From: Spirochaetota bacterium
Lineage (GTDB): Bacteria; Spirochaetota; GWE2-31-10; MWDO01
Direction: 5' to 3'
DNA length: 5,472 nucleotides
Assembly (NCBI GenBank): GCA_017998755.1
Contig: JAGOCL010000196.1
Span: forward strand, 1-5,472
In this document: positions 5,105 to 5,472 of the stretch, piece after piece
How positions within the stretch are numbered: the first letter of the stretch is position 1
How the letters are laid out: every line of letters starts with the position of its first letter
Translations under genes and position numbers: made by a program
The notes under the pieces: model-generated
The model's database searches: none
What the model saw: the letters and a program-made list of their open reading frames with translations, nothing else
Told to the model about the DNA's origin: nothing

Positions 5105-5472
5105 TTATCTCTTAAGAGTTAATAGCTCTTGCAACATTTGATCGGAAGTCTGTATAGTTTTCGAGTTGGCTTGAAAACCTCTTTGAGTTACGATCATATC
5201 GGTGAACTGCTCCGCAAGATCGACGTTAGACATCTCGAGAGCGCCGGCCATAATTTTCCCTTTTCCGATAGTTCCGGCGGGGCTGATATCCGGTTCGCCG
5301 GAGTTGTTTGAGTAAACAAAGTTCGTTTCGCCGGCTTTCTCAAGTCCGCCCGGATTTGTGAAGTTAGCAAGCGCCACTTGAGCTAATATTCTGTTATTTC
5401 CGTTGGAGTAAACGCCGGTAATAGAGCCGGTATCGTCCACTTTAAGTCCTTCAAGATACCCCATTCCAAATC
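5105..5472 (-). CDS. flgE: Flagellar hook protein FlgE, C-terminal part (5' partial)
   Basis: The structural subunit of the flagellar hook, exported by the flagellar secretion system and assembled outside the inner membrane. Only the last 121 residues are in the window; the frame stays open to the right edge (two more full codons, Phe and Gly, before the internal Met at 5464). The visible part has the LEGLKVDDTGSITGVYSNG segment typical of the distal FlgE region, the GALEMSNVDLAEQFTDMIV hallmark of hook/rod proteins, and the C-terminal helix TQRGFQANSKTIQTSDQMLQ ending in LLTLKR, which forms part of the inner core. It ends in tandem stops TAA TAG. The N-terminal region with the residues that form the lysinoalanine cross-links of spirochaete hooks lies outside the window, so that trait cannot be judged. 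A hairpin follows, then flbD 142 bp downstream. Confidence 0.96.
   Translation of the reverse strand, partial: FGMGYLEGLKVDDTGSITGVYSNGNNRILAQVALANFTNPGGLEKAGETNFVYSNNSGEPDISPAGTIGKGKIMAGALEMSNVDLAEQFTDMIVTQRGFQANSKTIQTSDQMLQELLTLKR

Overview
The window holds part of a motility gene cluster, almost certainly from a spirochaete (Treponema-like or a related uncultured lineage). Evidence is the gene order flgE-flbD-motA-motB-fliL-fliM-fliY on the minus strand, the spirochaete-like character of FliL, FliM and MotA, and a FliN-type protein in the long FliY form with a CheC-like middle. The base composition is moderately AT-rich (about 40% G+C by eye). The genus cannot be fixed from the sequence alone.

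Layout, left to right. Positions 3-305 carry the 3' end of an unrecognised plus-strand gene whose product ends in a charged, lysine-rich tail. It converges on the flagellar operon, and a perfect 13-bp hairpin with A/T tracts on both sides (329-360) can terminate transcription in both directions. All remaining genes are on the minus strand, so they read right to left: flgE (3' end only, 5105-5472), a 142-bp gap with two hairpins and a candidate promoter, flbD, motA, motB, an 84-bp gap with a second candidate promoter, fliL, fliM and fliY. Within the two sub-clusters flbD-motA-motB and fliL-fliM-fliY the genes are separated by 3-21 nt or overlap by 4 nt, which suggests translational coupling.

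Together the genes encode the hook protein (FlgE), a small motor-power factor (FlbD/SwrD family), the stator ion channel (MotA/MotB), the stator-associated membrane protein FliL, and two proteins of the C-ring switch (FliM, FliY). FliM and FliY both begin with the same CheY-P-binding-type motif. The arrangement suggests possible uncoupling of hook, stator and switch expression by one hairpin and two internal sigma70-like promoters. The cluster stops after fliY; the export genes fliO/P/Q/R that commonly follow in Treponema are not here.

I see no undescribed system, mobile element, CRISPR array or RNA gene. The points most worth a second look are a Met-Gly-Pro-Gln-Asn tandem repeat in the FliY linker, a departure from the FliM GGxG loop motif, a single CheC-type active site in FliY, and the two matching internal promoters.
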